This document shows positions 47,700 to 59,569 of a stretch of DNA of 64,000 nucleotides, piece after piece. Made by a program: the position numbers and the translations under genes. The number at the start of each line of letters is the position of its first letter. Position 1 is the stretch's first letter. The notes under the pieces are model-generated. The model was not told the DNA's origin. It saw only the letters and a program-made list of their open reading frames with translations, and searched no databases. Source of the stretch: Diphasiastrum complanatum (taxonomy: Eukaryota; Streptophyta; Lycopodiopsida; Lycopodiales; Lycopodiaceae); assembly GCA_029204225.1 (NCBI GenBank), contig CM055096.1, positions 60,554,957-60,618,956 on the forward strand. Direction: 5' to 3'.

Positions 47700-48541
47700 G
47701 CAAATCATACGGGAATACCCAAATAGCTAATATTGAGATGTCATTGCAACTGCATTCATCTATTGATCGAATTGCTTGTTGTTGGCATTTTTCGTTTTCA
47801 GTATCCTACAATCTTGAATCTCATGATTAGTGTGTTTGTCATACTTACAGAACATCTTCTTTGATTGTGGATTCGATAATTGTCTTTGACTCTGTGTCGA
47901 CTTCTAATTCGATACAAATTGTTTTGAGCCTTTCTTCTTATGACGCTTAAAGCCTTTGTTTACACATAGAGCATGTGATATTGTCTTCAAAGAAGTTGAT
48001 ATACGAAGTTGATAGTTGATCCAACATCTGCTGCAAGAGATTCTTAAAATAGTTAACGTGATGTTAAAGTGAATCATCATTAGACATCTTGAGTGAGAAT
48101 AATTTTCGTATGAGATGTTACTTAGAAGTCACATCTCTCACATCGCTCATGATGTCCCATACTTCTTTCAAAATTTGAGCTTCAAATACACGGCCAATCT
48201 ATGTGAGAATGATTAGCGCGAAAGCTTTACCATCATTCGATTTTCATTATGAGTCGGTTGTATTGTCTTTAAGTTTCACTTCGATACATGTGACAACATC
48301 CCACAACTCATTGGCAATGAACAGGTCTTCATCTTAAATTTTCACAAATGATAATTGGATCCATTCAACTTGTTTGCTATGAGACCAGCTTCGCTTTGTG
48401 AATCCATCTAGAAGTTAGTAGTCTGTCGATAAGTGATGACATATTAATGACTTAAGAATGAAAAATAGTATCTGATAATATTAGGACACTAATACCATGC
48501 AACGCTTTAATTGGAGACAATATAAAGATGCTTTGATACCA
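47700..48541 (-). mobile_element. Copia 5' end (primer site, gag), minus strand, decayed
   Basis: A primer-site-like TGGTATCAAAGC (48541-48530) follows an LTR-like end TTTCAACA from 48549. Downstream on the minus strand, gag words NKLNGSNYHL, ANELWDVVT and WDIMSDVRDVTSK are readable through stops to about 47700. Confidence 0.7.
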
Positions 48542-48549
48542 TGTTGAAA

Positions 48550-50179
48550 GAAGGAAAGAAGGCTAGATAGAGAAAATAGCAGATGTTAGGTCCTTTTCTG
48601 GAGGGGGATTAATCTCGTCAGAGAGTCCTAAAGGGGAAGGGCCCACACTGTCCTCATGTTAGTGACTGAGGAAAACTGCTTCCACCAACCCTGGTGGCCC
48701 GCCCGATCACCCTGTGCTCCCCCCGGCCAATGAAAGTTTTTCAAGCTTCCAGGAGTATGGTTGGAGGAGGGTGAGGTATCATGTTGTTCGCTGTGTGTTA
48801 CTGGTTCATCTCCCCTAGCAAGTACTGGTACTGCTCTTTTGTGGCTCAAAAACATTCTCAGTACGGATGTACTATGGTCAACCTATTGGTGTAGTCCTTG
48901 CCATCAAGGAATTGTATTATACCTTCTTCTATGGGTGAATTCAGTGTTGAACTAGGTGCTAGCTACAATATCCCACTAGTCAGAAGAAATAAGGTGTGAT
49001 TTAGTGACCACATCTAGGCTTACTAGGGCCACTAGGCATGTAGTTGTGGTACCATGCTTATGATTTGTAAAGGTTCCATTTCTAGTGTAGAGCGACTGAC
49101 AGTATAAACTAGTCATGTAGCTTTTGGTATTGTAGAGTTTGTGTAGGCTCAATACAATACAACCTAGCTGGTACTATCTGGCTAGTTTATGGCACGGATA
49201 GATGCTAAGCATTCAATATGAAAATGAGTGTTGTCGTCTACTGGGTACAACACGTTTTTACTTGGTACTAGCCCAACTGCTTTCAGCACACCGCTAGCAA
49301 TGCTAACTTGGCTTTGTCACGGAAATGACTATTCACTTTTTCGTAATGCAGGAAAAGAGAATGATTCAATCATACAATATAGACAACCGTTTGTCTAGTA
49401 AAACAACAAATAGGAGAATGATGTAATACTTTATGAGGTATGCAATAGTACAGAGTAAAATGATACTATTCAACCATCCTCAATTCATAAAAAGATTCCT
49501 TGAATTATTGCAACACATAAATGATTCACTATCATTCCATTCAAACACTTCATTCCCTATGATGAAAACAATATGAAAAATGTAAAGATGTTGTTCTAAC
49601 TTCGAGCAGAATGAGAAACTAACTCACTGAAACATGGAATTTGTTACTTCCTTTGAAAGTGGCATGTATACAAAAATCATTCTTGCCTATTGCATTGAAT
49701 GTAAATCATCTTACCTCAAGTATGGTAGACCGGAATCCGGGAAAAACCTAGTCATGAATGCTTCAAAATCACTTCTGCTTGCCTTAGACTTCAGGGAACC
49801 ATGTTGATGCTTGATGCTAACTTTTATTGATCATTTTTCTAGAAGAATTGTGACCTATTTTATGATATATAGTATTTGAGCATATCTGTTTGCAACAAGT
49901 CAGACCTTCTATATTGCAATGCTTCCATCTTATTTTAGTTTCTTTTTCAAAACCTATGATTTTCTGGTGATGGTGCTAAAGTCCATGCTCAATTTTTCTT
50001 CATAGATTGCATTTCCTCATACATGAGTTGTTTTAAGAATTTGCTTTTCAGATCTTCAATGGCTTATGCATATGTAGCTAGCTCCTTAGTGCATCCTTTC
50101 CATAGATTGGCTGGAAAGGCTTTTGATTGGTACTAACTTCATAAGTGGTTCAGAATGTCCATAATGCAGCATGCAACTA

Positions 50180-50213
<34 letters not shown>

Positions 50214-51984
50214 TAAGATGACAACATGAGCTCAACGTATGACAGAAGCAGAAGCCTCTGAGAGACCAATATATTTTACTTTTCCTTCCTAGCTTATTTC
50301 TTCATTTTTCCCACCTCCAACATGGTGGTATCAAAGCCTAAGAAATCATAATTTCAGAATGCCATCGCATGTGATCTAGATATTAAAAATGATTCTTTAA
50401 AAACAATTTGCTTTATAGATTGTTAGAATATTTTTAATGACATAAGCCAATCTTCTAGAGCTTTCATACAATCTATGAGAAAAGTGCCACTGAATAAAGT
50501 TTAGCATTCATCTCATTGCGATCTATTGATCCTGTCATAATTGAAAACTTTTTTTTAATGAAAACATGACTATTGATCCATTCAAAAAATTCATGCTTCT
50601 TGGAAGATACAACTACGCTTATCTTAGTTATGTTTATCTTGAGCTCCCATTTTATGACCGTTGTTTTGTTTGATACTTATAGTAACTTATAGTCGAGTTT
50701 TTATTGGAATGACGTATTTTTTGTAGAAACAATGATATGGTTAACACTTGTTCATATCTTATAAAATGTCTATAAAATATGGCTTAATCATGAGAAAGTT
50801 GAAAAATTACCTATTCTTATCTCCTTTCTACGTTGGAAGACAAGTTGAAAAGTTTATTTTTTTCAAAAATGTTTATTTGGAATTCTTGAAGTTACATTGG
50901 CTTTGAAATGCATGCCCAAATTCAATGCCAAGAATTTAGTTCAAATCAAACTCAATGTGGCTAAAAAATAGTCAGAAAATACGAAGTTAAATTTTTTTTT
51001 TATGGTGTCCAAAATGACAAAAATCTAGTCAACGAAGGTCATTTTGAAAATTGATTTATGATCATTTTGAGCACAAAATCTAATTATGAAAGTACTCTTA
51101 TGTTGCTTGGTCGCATTGTCTTGGCTACCTTTTGTTTTTATTGTATTGAATTCCGAGTTGAATAGGACAAGGAATGCTCGAAAAGGGCAAAAGGAAAGAA
51201 AAGGGCAATATGTTTTATTACAATTTAGGAAAGAAAAGAGCATATGGGTTATACATCATATATAATAGCAAATTAAAAATCCATGTTTGAATGCTGATGT
51301 CATGATATCATCATTCAATAGAAAATTAGAAAGAAAAATTAGCATGGGTCCTTGGGCCAAGTTCTTCTGGTAGGTGCTCGTGCATCAATTAGGATTCGGC
51401 ACATCAACAATCGGTGGGTCTAGCTGTCTACTAGCCTGAGGCGACATGGAATTTGCTAGTTGAAATGCATTGCAAAGGCTCATTTGCATTCCAAAGAAAG
51501 ACAAAAAAAAATCAAAGGAACTTTTTCAATTGAAAGGAGATTTTAGAATCTAGGTTCATACTTCAAAGGTAGATATGAAAAGTCAACTTTTGCATGAGAA
51601 TCAAATGTACGACAGCAAGATTGAAAAGAGAGAGTACAACAATTTACGTGTTTGGAAAAGATGAAATAATTTTGATATTTTTCATTTGAAAGGTGGTCAT
51701 GAAACTTATGTGTCATTGTAGAGTGAAAAATATAAAACTCTTTCTAATTGTTTATTGGGGTGGGTGTTGTGTTTGTGGGTGTAGCCTTTGACGATGGCGA
51801 GGGAAGAGGACCTAGGTGTTAGATTTCTTATGCTCAGCCTTAAACAAATCATTCAAAGTAATGAGCATCTTGAAAAACCAAAGGCTGACAATATATTTTT
51901 AGGCCTTCACAATTGTCCCTTTGAGTTTTTCCTATGACTTAGAAATCAATTTTTAGGCACCTTCACCTTTTTCGCCTTTTTCAC
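48550..51984. other. No gene recognised; probable LTR on the left, (AC)n at 50181-50212
   Basis: The leftmost part is likely the LTR belonging to the minus-strand Copia at 47.7-48.5 kb, but its far end cannot be fixed. The rest is AT-rich with no motif. Confidence 0.4.
50181..50212 (+). repeat. (AC)n microsatellite
   Basis: A run of about 16 AC units. Confidence 0.95.
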
Positions 51985-52427
51985 TCCTTAGCGAAAAATG
52001 CGACACACTGGCCAAGTGGCAAGAATACCTTAGAAATCATTTTTAAGGCACCTTCAACTTTTTTGGCTTTTTCGCTCCACAGCAAAAAATGCGACACACT
52101 GGCCAAGTGGCCAAAATACCTTAGAAATCATCTTTAAGGCACCTTTGGCTTTTTCGGCTTTTTCGCTCCATAGCGAAAAATGCGACACACTGGCCAAGTG
52201 GCCAGAATACCTTAGAAATCATTCTTTAAGACACCTTCGGCTTTTTCGACTTTTTTGCTCCATAGCAAAAAATGCGACACACTGGCCAAGTGGCCAAAAT
52301 ACCTTAGAGATCATTTTTAAGGCACCTTCGACTTTTTTTGGCTTTTTCATTCCATAGCGAAAAATGCGACACACTGGCCAAGTGGCCAGAATACCTTAGA
52401 AATCATTTTAAGGCACCTTCGCCTCTC
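51985..52427 (+). repeat. Five-copy tandem repeat, 91-93-bp unit
   Basis: CGACACACTGGCCAAGTGG recurs at 52001, 52092, 52183, 52275 and 52368. Each unit also has AATACCTTAGAAATCAT, AAGGCACCTTCG and TTTTTCGCTCCATAGCG. The last unit runs straight into a Copia gag frame at about 52428. There are no unique spacers. Confidence 0.92.
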
Positions 52428-53015
52428 TGGAAATTCAAGATGAAGGTTATATTTCTAGCCAAAGAACTGTGGGACATCGTTGATGGCACAGAGCTCAAAC
52501 CAAATGGTGATGCAGCCATCATCACCAAGTGGAGACTGAGAGATGGCAAAGCATTTGCCATGATCACCCTCAACATCAAGGACACTCAAATCAACCACAT
52601 ACGTGTTGTTCAGACAACTAAGGATGCATGGGACATCCTACAACTCTCTACGACATTAGAGACGTTACATCCAAGCTCCATCTGAGGAAGAAATTCTTCA
52701 ACCTCAGAATGTCTGAAGTAGATAGTGTTTCGAGTCACCTCAACACTTTCAAAAATCTTATGGAGCGGATGACTGCAACTGGCTTAGTCATAGAAGATTC
52801 CGATGCACTCATGACTCTATTATCGAGTCTACCTGAAGCCTACGAAAATTAAATAATGGCAATTTCTACCCAGGAGCACCTCACTCTATCAAGAGTAATC
52901 TCACTGCTCCTACAAGAGGAGATCAGAAGATCAGCATCCTCCTCAAGCTCAGGATCGGATCCTCAATCTCTATATTCAAAAAATCAGAAGTTTAGATCCA
53001 AGAGATCTACTGTAG

Positions 53016-54500
53016 ATGGACCAGATAAAGATCGCTGGATTCAACATGGAGGACGAAATGTCATCCATGTACAAGAACAATGTATGGACACTTGCACCTA
53101 TACCTGATGGCAGAAAACCAATCAAATGCAAGTGGATCTATAAGATCAAAACAGGTTTTGATGGAGAAAACATCATATACAAGGCAAGGCTAGTTGCTAA
53201 AGGATTGTCACAGAAGTATGGGATCGACTACACTGATACTTTCTCACCGGTAGTCAAACATACATCAATTCGCTTGTTATTCGTATGCAGTGGCTCATGA
53301 TCTAAAAATCCATATTGTGAATGAGAAAACTACTTTCCTACATGCAAAATTGGAAGAAGACTTATTCATGGACCAACCACTTGGTTTTGTAAGCCAAGAA
53401 AATCCTAAATACGGATGTCACATGAATAAAAGCATTTATGGTCTCAAATAAGCAGCGAGACATAGAAAGAAGGACGAAGCACTACGTTCCATAGGCTTCA
53501 AACCTCTATTTGTTGAATCAAATGTTTATATCAAGCATGTCCAAAATGAAATAATCATTCTAGTTGTTTATGTTGATGACATGCTTATCTTCTCAAGAAG
53601 AGATAAGTTAATTTCAGATGTCAAAAGAGACATTTCTGAAATATTTGAGATCGTTGACCTAGGAGAAGCTAAAATCTATCTAGGCTTGCAAATCGTGAGA
53701 GACTTTGAAGGTGGTAAGTTGTATCTTCACCAACAAAAGTACACTCAAAAGATCATTGAAGACTTCAACATGCTCGAATGCAAAGGTGTGCATACTCTCA
53801 TTATATCTAGAACAATACTAAACAAGGGAGATTGTTCGCAGACTCTTGAGGAAGAGGAGCGAATGGCCAAAATACCTTATCATAGGCTGATTGGATCATT
53901 GTTATATCTAGCAGACAACACCAGACCTGATATAGTGTTTGTAGTATACAGGCTGAGCCAATATAATCAGAACTTATGATCGTTACATTGGAAGTTGACA
54001 AAGAGAGTACTACAAAGACTATGAACTGTGTTATTCGAAGGAAGCTGGATTTCACATCAAATCTTAGAGTGACGCAAGCTGGGCATCCATGAAGTATGAT
54101 AGCAATAGTATTTCAGGAGGTTGTACTCTAGCATCAGGCGCAACCATACTTTGGATTAGCAAGAAGCAAACATCAATAGCTCAATCTTCCTGTGAAGCGG
54201 AATATGTAGCAGCAGCCAAGATGGCAAATGAGCTGATATGGATTAAACAAATATTGGAAGGATTTGATGAATCTAATTCTGAACCTTATGTCTTGTTAAT
54301 GGATAACACTTCAGCAATCTATCTTACAAAAGATCTTGTATTTCACTCAAAAATGAAGCACATAGCTATCAAGTATCATGTGATTCGGGATTTAGTTGAG
54401 AAGAAGATACTAAAGATAGTCTTCATACCCACATAGGAAATGACAGCTGATATCTTTACAAAGCCACTAAGAAAAGCTTTGTCCGAGAAGCAGCGAAGAA
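53016..54500 (+). pseudogene. Copia reverse transcriptase / RNase H
   Basis: [21 protein letters not shown] and a decayed segment at 53300-53560 precede VVYVDDMLIFSRR (catalytic YVDD), ISEIFEIVDLGEAKIYLG, RLIGSLLYLADNTRPDI and the RNase H block SSCEAEYVAAAK. HSKMKHIAIKYHVIRD and MTADIFTKPL follow. Several stops (for example near 53980 and 54435) interrupt it. Confidence 0.88.
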
Positions 54501-54537
54501 GATTGGGGTTGATCCAACTGCCACTTTGAGAGGGAGC

Positions 54538-54950
54538 TGTAGAACAACTGATCAAACAGATCTTGATTCTACTAACAAAGTGCGCAGTTTACTTGACAAA
54601 GGATGAGAAAGAAATGAACGTGAATTTGAAACATATCTATTCGTGACCAACTCGAAAAGATTCATGAAGGATTCACGAAATTTGTCTTGCAGTCAGCTCG
54701 AAAGATTCGCAAAACGGTTTCTTGTAGAAGCTCATGGCTTTCTTGTTGAAGCTCGAAAGATTCACGAATAGAATCTTATCGCAAAATATTTTGTTTCTTG
54801 TTCAAGCCTCAGATGTCGCGAAATTGTCGCGAACAATTCGTGAAATCTTCTAGACTGTTCTTCAAGCTCACCTACGTGAAACTATCTCGAACAATTCGCG
54901 AAATATTCTAGATTTCTTCTTCAAGCTCAAGAATTGTCATCTGTCACACA
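54538..54950 (+). repeat. 3' LTR of the gag-RT Copia, with internal 58-bp repeats
   Basis: The start TGTAGAAC follows the purine tract. CGAACAATTCG recurs at 54830 and 54888, each followed by GAAAT.TTCTAGA and TTCAAGCTCA. The right end is inferred from the abrupt change to another element's integrase frame. Confidence 0.65.
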
Positions 54951-55711
54951 TTCGAGATGCTCACCCCTGTGATTGCTCCATGATGACTTGCTTGATATAG
55001 TGTCATTGAACTCATATGGCATAGTCTCATGTGCCATAGAGTACCTGACAAATCATCGTGAGTCTGAAGCACTTGATCTACAGGTAGGCGTACCTTCAAG
55101 TGATACGGGTTGTCTTTTCTTCTACCTTGAGTGATCAGTGTACTGGTACTTGCATCAACGACGTTGCATGCTTCATCCAAGAACGTCACACGCATCCCTG
55201 CATTAGCTATTCTTGCCACTGATAGCAAGTCCTGCTACAGTGTAGCCACAAACAAAACATCTTCGAGTCGTCTATCTCTGCCGTTTGTGTTGAGCCATAG
55301 TGAACCAATACCATTCACTTGATGCTTTGATCCATCTCCAAGAACGATAAATCTTGATGGATCTGCACTTCGGAAATCAGACATGATCCATCTTAATGTA
55401 ACAAAGTGCGAGGTAGCTCCTGAATCAAGAATTACCTCCCGTGTGTCAGGTATTGATATTGCACACATGTCTACACAGATGTAGGCGGTCAAATTTCCGT
55501 GATTCGATCTTTCTTCGCTCATCTTTAAGCTCTCTAGCTGCTGAACATAGGACGAACGATTGTTGTTCTCATGTCTGCTTTGAGCTGATTTGTTTCTTGG
55601 ATTCTGGTGGCAGTCCATTCCTGCATGACCCTTTTTATAACAATGGATACACTCGATTTTCGGACTAAGCCAACACGCATCGACAGTATGTCCTTCGCGT
55701 TTGTATCTCAC
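54944..55711 (-). pseudogene. Copia gag C-terminus, protease and integrase start
   Basis: The first knuckle reads CVRYKREGHTVDAC (second Cys replaced by Tyr) and the second, CIHCYKKGHAGMDC, is intact. Protease VILDSGATSHFV is intact in its catalytic block. A stop near 55235 separates it from LLSVARIANAGMRV and the integrase HHCC start. Confidence 0.85.
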
Positions 55712-56594
55712 GCATGTCTTCTTGTCTCCACTCTACTGTTTCGACCTTCCTTTGTTCTTCCACTTGCCTTTGCTGGCTCCTTCTGCTTGTTGATCTTGAT
55801 CTTGCTTTCGATCTGACTCCCTCTTAGGCTTGAATTGTTTCTTTGTCTTTTCTTTGTTGCTATAGAGGGCTTGGTCAGAAGCATCTTTGTGATCAAGATG
55901 CTCTCGAGCTTCGACTTCTTCTCGAATCTCAACAAATAGCCTTTTCGAGTGTCATTGTAGGATCTTTTGTTAGTAGTGTTCTGGTTGTCTGGAAGGATCT
56001 TGGTAAGGCTCTCAACAGATAAGTAAGTTGCTTCTCTGTTGACACTGCATTTTCTGCTCCAAAATTGTGTAGTGGTAGGAATAGATCCTTCATCTTCCTA
56101 ATGAAGGAAGTGAGATCTTTACCATCCCACTGTAGGTTTGTCAACTGATCTTTGAGTAGCATGATTTGACTGCGTGATTTCATCTGAAATCTTGTGAGTA
56201 ATGTATCCCACATCTCTTTTGCTTTAGAGATTGTAGCCAGGTCAAGAGTTAGACTATCCTCAATGGATGAAGATAGTACGGCTACTGCCTTGTCATTCTT
56301 CTCCCTCCATTCGCGTAGCTCCTTGCCTATTGTTGTAGGCATCTCCTCGGTGCCATCTACCCAGGGGAATAATCCTTCTCCCTTTAGTATCAGCGAGGTC
56401 TTAACCTTCTATGCTAGGAAGTTAGATCCTGATGAATCGAGGATTGTACAGATCTTGGATTGTATGTTGCTTATTGAAGCCATTACTGTAAATTGTGTTC
56501 TCACTTGTTGATGGTTCTTTGTTTGAATGCTTAGCCTCCTGGATCTAATAGCTTTGCGGCTATGTCAGACTATGACAACCTGGCTCTGATACCA
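54950..56594 (-). mobile_element. Copia element (primer site, gag with two zinc knuckles, protease, integrase start), minus strand
   Basis: On the minus strand the primer-binding site TGGTATCAGAGC (56594-56583) is followed by gag from the ATG at 56483, a Lys-rich spacer, two zinc knuckles, protease DSGATSHF and integrase LWHMRLCHMS. It then ends at 54950 against another element's LTR. The LTR upstream of the primer site starts at 56596 and runs to an unknown point before about 57.1 kb. It is the same family as the element at 62.7-64 kb. Confidence 0.85.
55929..56483 (-). pseudogene. Copia gag N-terminal and central domain
   Basis: It starts MASISNIQSKI and continues, with a stop, into KELREWREKNDKAVAVL, DTLLTRFQMKSRSQIM, LTNLQWDGKDLTSFI and LTYLLRALPRSFQTT, the UBN2/gag family core. 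It lies next to its primer site. Confidence 0.82.
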
Positions 56595-56595
56595 C

Positions 56596-57110
56596 TGATG
56601 CGAAAAATGGTGATCGCAAATTGCAAATATCAATCATGCTCTGAAACGAAACAAAACTGAAACTTGAACGAGCTATGATATTGACATTGCTAAAATAAAA
56701 TCAAATTAATCGCGAACGAAATGAATTCGGATGCAAAATCAACAAAACTGAACCAGTGTGCAAAATCGATAAAAACAAGTGGATGAGATACACAAGTGAT
56801 AGCAGACAGTAATTCATTCAAGATCAGACAAAATTGAGAGTGATATGTGCGTAATAGCTACAATATCGTCTATTGATCCTCTTGATTTCAAGCGTGGTTT
56901 GATAGATCCACACAGCGCATTGGCGTGAGAGAAAATAGTGTTTTCCATTACAAAAATTCTAAATCCAAAAAATACCCTTTAAGGAATGCCACGTAGATTG
57001 ACAAAGGTTATTAATGTAAATTACCAAAATAAATTCATTTTCTGCCCAAATTCTTTTTCATTTCTGCCCACCGCACTAGTTTCGATGCTTAAACATTCTA
57101 TGTACATTAC
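56596..57110 (-). repeat. Probable 5' LTR of the minus-strand Copia
   Basis: LTR sequence must abut the primer site at 56596 (TGATGCGAAAAATGG read on plus). The outer end is not identifiable before the fold-back element at about 57.12 kb. Confidence 0.5.
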
Positions 57111-57120
57111 CGTTTGTAGT

Positions 57121-57656
57121 TCATTTAAAATAGCATAACTTTTTAACCGTAGCTCCGATTGAGACAAAAATTATGCTGTTGGAAAGCACTTGATGAGATC
57201 TTTCACCAACATTCTAGATGACCTACTTCGGAGCTACAGTTCAAAAGTTATGGCCAGTCAAAGTTTCAGACCCAAAAAAAAAAAAAAAAAAGTCCACATA
57301 TTTCTCTTGTGTGCGGATAGAGTACCCTCTCAGCTCTCTTGTGCGCGGATAGAGTACCCTCTCACTGAGAGGATACTCTATCCGCACACAAGAGAGATAT
57401 GTAGTTTTTTTTTTTTGGCCTGAAATTTTGGCTAGCCATAACTTTTGAACGGTGTTGAGAGGGTACTCTATCCGCACACAAGAGAGATATGTAGACTTTT
57501 TTTTTTTTGGTCTAAAATTTTGACTAGCCATAACTTTTGAATGGTAGATTGAAATAGGTCATCTAGGATACCTTGGAAAGCTCTCGTTGAGCACTTTCCA
57601 AGGGTATAATTTTTGTCTCAATCGAAGCCACAGTGAGAAAGTTATATTCTTTTAAA
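57121..57656. mobile_element. Fold-back (long inverted repeat) element of about 540 bp
   Basis: Arms 57121-57330 and 57445-57656 are inverted copies; examples are CCGATTGAGACAAAAATTAT against ATAATTTTTGTCTCAATCGA and AAAAGTTATGGC.AGTCAAA against its complement. The centre holds a second, tighter palindrome around 57364. The 36-bp word GAGGGTACTCTATCCGCACA...AGAGATATGTAG occurs twice in each orientation. There is no coding capacity, and the target duplication is not clear. Confidence 0.8.
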
Positions 57657-57669
57657 TGATAATTGCATA

Positions 57670-58470
57670 TTATACTATGAATAGCATGTCATGCTTGCGG
57701 GCTGCCCTCAGCGCCGAATTATAGCATTATTAAAAAAACTTTTTTTTTTCAATTTTAATGAGCTACGCTACGTAGATTTCAAATTTGAGTGTTTTGATTG
57801 GTCCATGTGTAAGCAAAATTTGAGAAAAAAAATATATAAAGTATCTTTACAAAGGGTCTTTTTGGGATTTAGAACTCCTCTAATGTCACGAGTAGTGTCT
57901 CGCTTACTAGCGGACTTCTTGGATCTCTGTGGATCCTGCTTAGAAAATTATCTCGCTCATAGGCGTGGACTTCTATTCTGTATTCTATATATTTTCTATC
58001 TGCTATTGTATGCATTTTATACATCTAGTAATTGCACACATTCAGAGTAGCACATCAGATTAGATAGACTAAATAATCTATAACTAATCATGGATTACAA
58101 GAGAGGTGGGTTAGGAACATCCTAATGCTCTTCCGCTGATGTCATCATATCAGATCAGGGTTTTGGTACTTCATGGTACTGCATGATCTTCCTGATCCTT
58201 TGGAGCGTGAAGGTCAAAAAAGTGTCACGAAGATTTTTGTGTCGCTTCGAGTCGTTTGTTTTTCGCATCGTCTGACTTTCTCCTGTTGTATTACGAACAC
58301 TTTTCTTTCACAAACATTTTGCGTTCGTGTCTTTTCGTCAGGATGTTCGCGAACATTTTCGCTTCGTGTCTTTTTGTCAGGATGTTCGCGAACATTTTCG
58401 CTTCATGTCTTTTCATCGGGATGAGGGCTGAAAGCTAGAAAATCTTTGAAAACATAAGCGTTTTGTTTCT
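57670..58470. other. No gene recognised; short 39-bp tandem repeat
   Basis: AT-rich DNA. At 58341 and 58380 GGATGTTCGCGAACATTTTC recurs with a 39-bp period. The unit includes the palindrome TTCGCGAA and resembles words in the LTR at 54.8 kb. Confidence 0.45.
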
Positions 58471-58860
58471 TCAAAAGTAGTATTTGTTTCACTCAATAAT
58501 CGGTTCACGGATGTATGTTATGTTCTGCACTCGACCTGACCTTGCTTATTCCATCAGCTCTCTCAGCCAATTTCTTTCAAATCTAGGTCCATTCCATTGG
58601 AAGGCTCACATGAAAGTCATGAAGTATGTCCAAGCTACAATCTGCCAACATTCTAGAGAGCTACACAGATGAGATTGGGCAGGAGATATCGACACAAGAA
58701 AATCGACCTCTGGATTGGTGTTCATGTTCAATCAAGACCCAATTTCATGGAACAGCTGGAAATAGACCTCGATAGCATTATCCTCCATAGAATCGGAATA
58801 CATAATTGCACAAATGCTACCAAGGAGGCAATCTGGCTGAGGAAGATACAATGACCAGAA
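58470..58860 (+). mobile_element. Copia RNase H fragment
   Basis: SIIGSRMYVMFCTRPDLAYS, ISSLSQFLSN and, after frame changes, DWAGDIDTRKST mark the end of Copia pol. It is isolated and broken. A related sequence is at 22.48-22.75 kb. Confidence 0.78.
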
Positions 58861-59150
58861 CGGGTCTTTCAGTAGCTGACTCCTCATAGTTAGTGATTAT
58901 AGAGAGAGAGAGAGATATTAAGAACTTTAGCAATTGTTTTGAATCTGTACGTAGGACCACGCGCTTATCAACGCAATTGTATTGTGATCTGATCGTCGTG
59001 TTTACAACATTATTATATAGATTCGCTATTGTTCTACACCATCGTATTCTTGTTGAATGATAATAACTCTCACTCCTCTTACACAAACATTATTATAAGA
59101 GAAATGTATGGCTGTCTATGATGCCTAAATTAATTTTACATTTTCTTCAT
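58861..59150. other. Inter-element DNA with short GA run
   Basis: No gene. Possibly the LTR of the preceding Copia fragment, but no ends are defined. Confidence 0.35.
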
Positions 59151-59215
59151 ATCAGATTATCAGTATTAGAAAGATTGCATGGCTCTAATCGGCCATAGTC
59201 GACGGAGGATCCGAA

Positions 59216-59569
59216 GTGAATATCATTTTCTCCAAACTTTATCATAAATGGGGTCTTACTTGCATGGTAAGTGCCCCCTTTACGATCCGACTAGCTGACC
59301 AGTCTAGCATGAAACCATTAGACATAGCCAACAAAGTGCATACCAAAGTAGCCGAAATTCGTTTCGTGCTAGATTTTGTAGTCTTGGACTTGCCTGATTC
59401 TTCCCAGTCCTACAGTGTCCTACTAGTAGGTAGACCGTGGCTCAGAACGTCCCAAGCTCTTCATGACTGGGGACAGAATCGTATTGTGCTGCAGAATCGT
59501 GATTCCGCAGTCAAGATCGATCCTGATACCTGGATTACGAAACCAACCGACAAAGAGCCATGGTTTTGA
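59216..59569 (+). pseudogene. Gypsy aspartic protease domain
   Basis: The catalytic block VDGGSEVNI just precedes the first ATG. It is followed by SYSVLLVGRPWLRTSQALHDW and NRIVLQNRDS, the C-terminal block of retroviral-type proteases in plant Gypsy elements. The upstream gag is missing. Confidence 0.8.

Larger units (their letters stand above)
52428..54950 (+). mobile_element. Copia element with gag joined to RT, plus RNase H and 3' LTR
   Basis: Gag starts at LWKFKMKVIFLAKELWDIVDG without its N-terminus and runs to about 52985 (SLLLQEEIRRSASSSS). It is followed directly by RT ([18 protein letters not shown] from 53050). The zinc knuckle, protease and integrase are absent. RT and RNase H continue to about 54500, then a purine tract (54523-54536) and an LTR starting TGTAGAAC at 54538. 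The LTR probably ends at about 54950. Confidence 0.85.

Noticed and set aside
51985-52430. CRISPR-like array
   Set aside because: The units are contiguous 91-93-bp repeats without unique spacers, in a plant genome.
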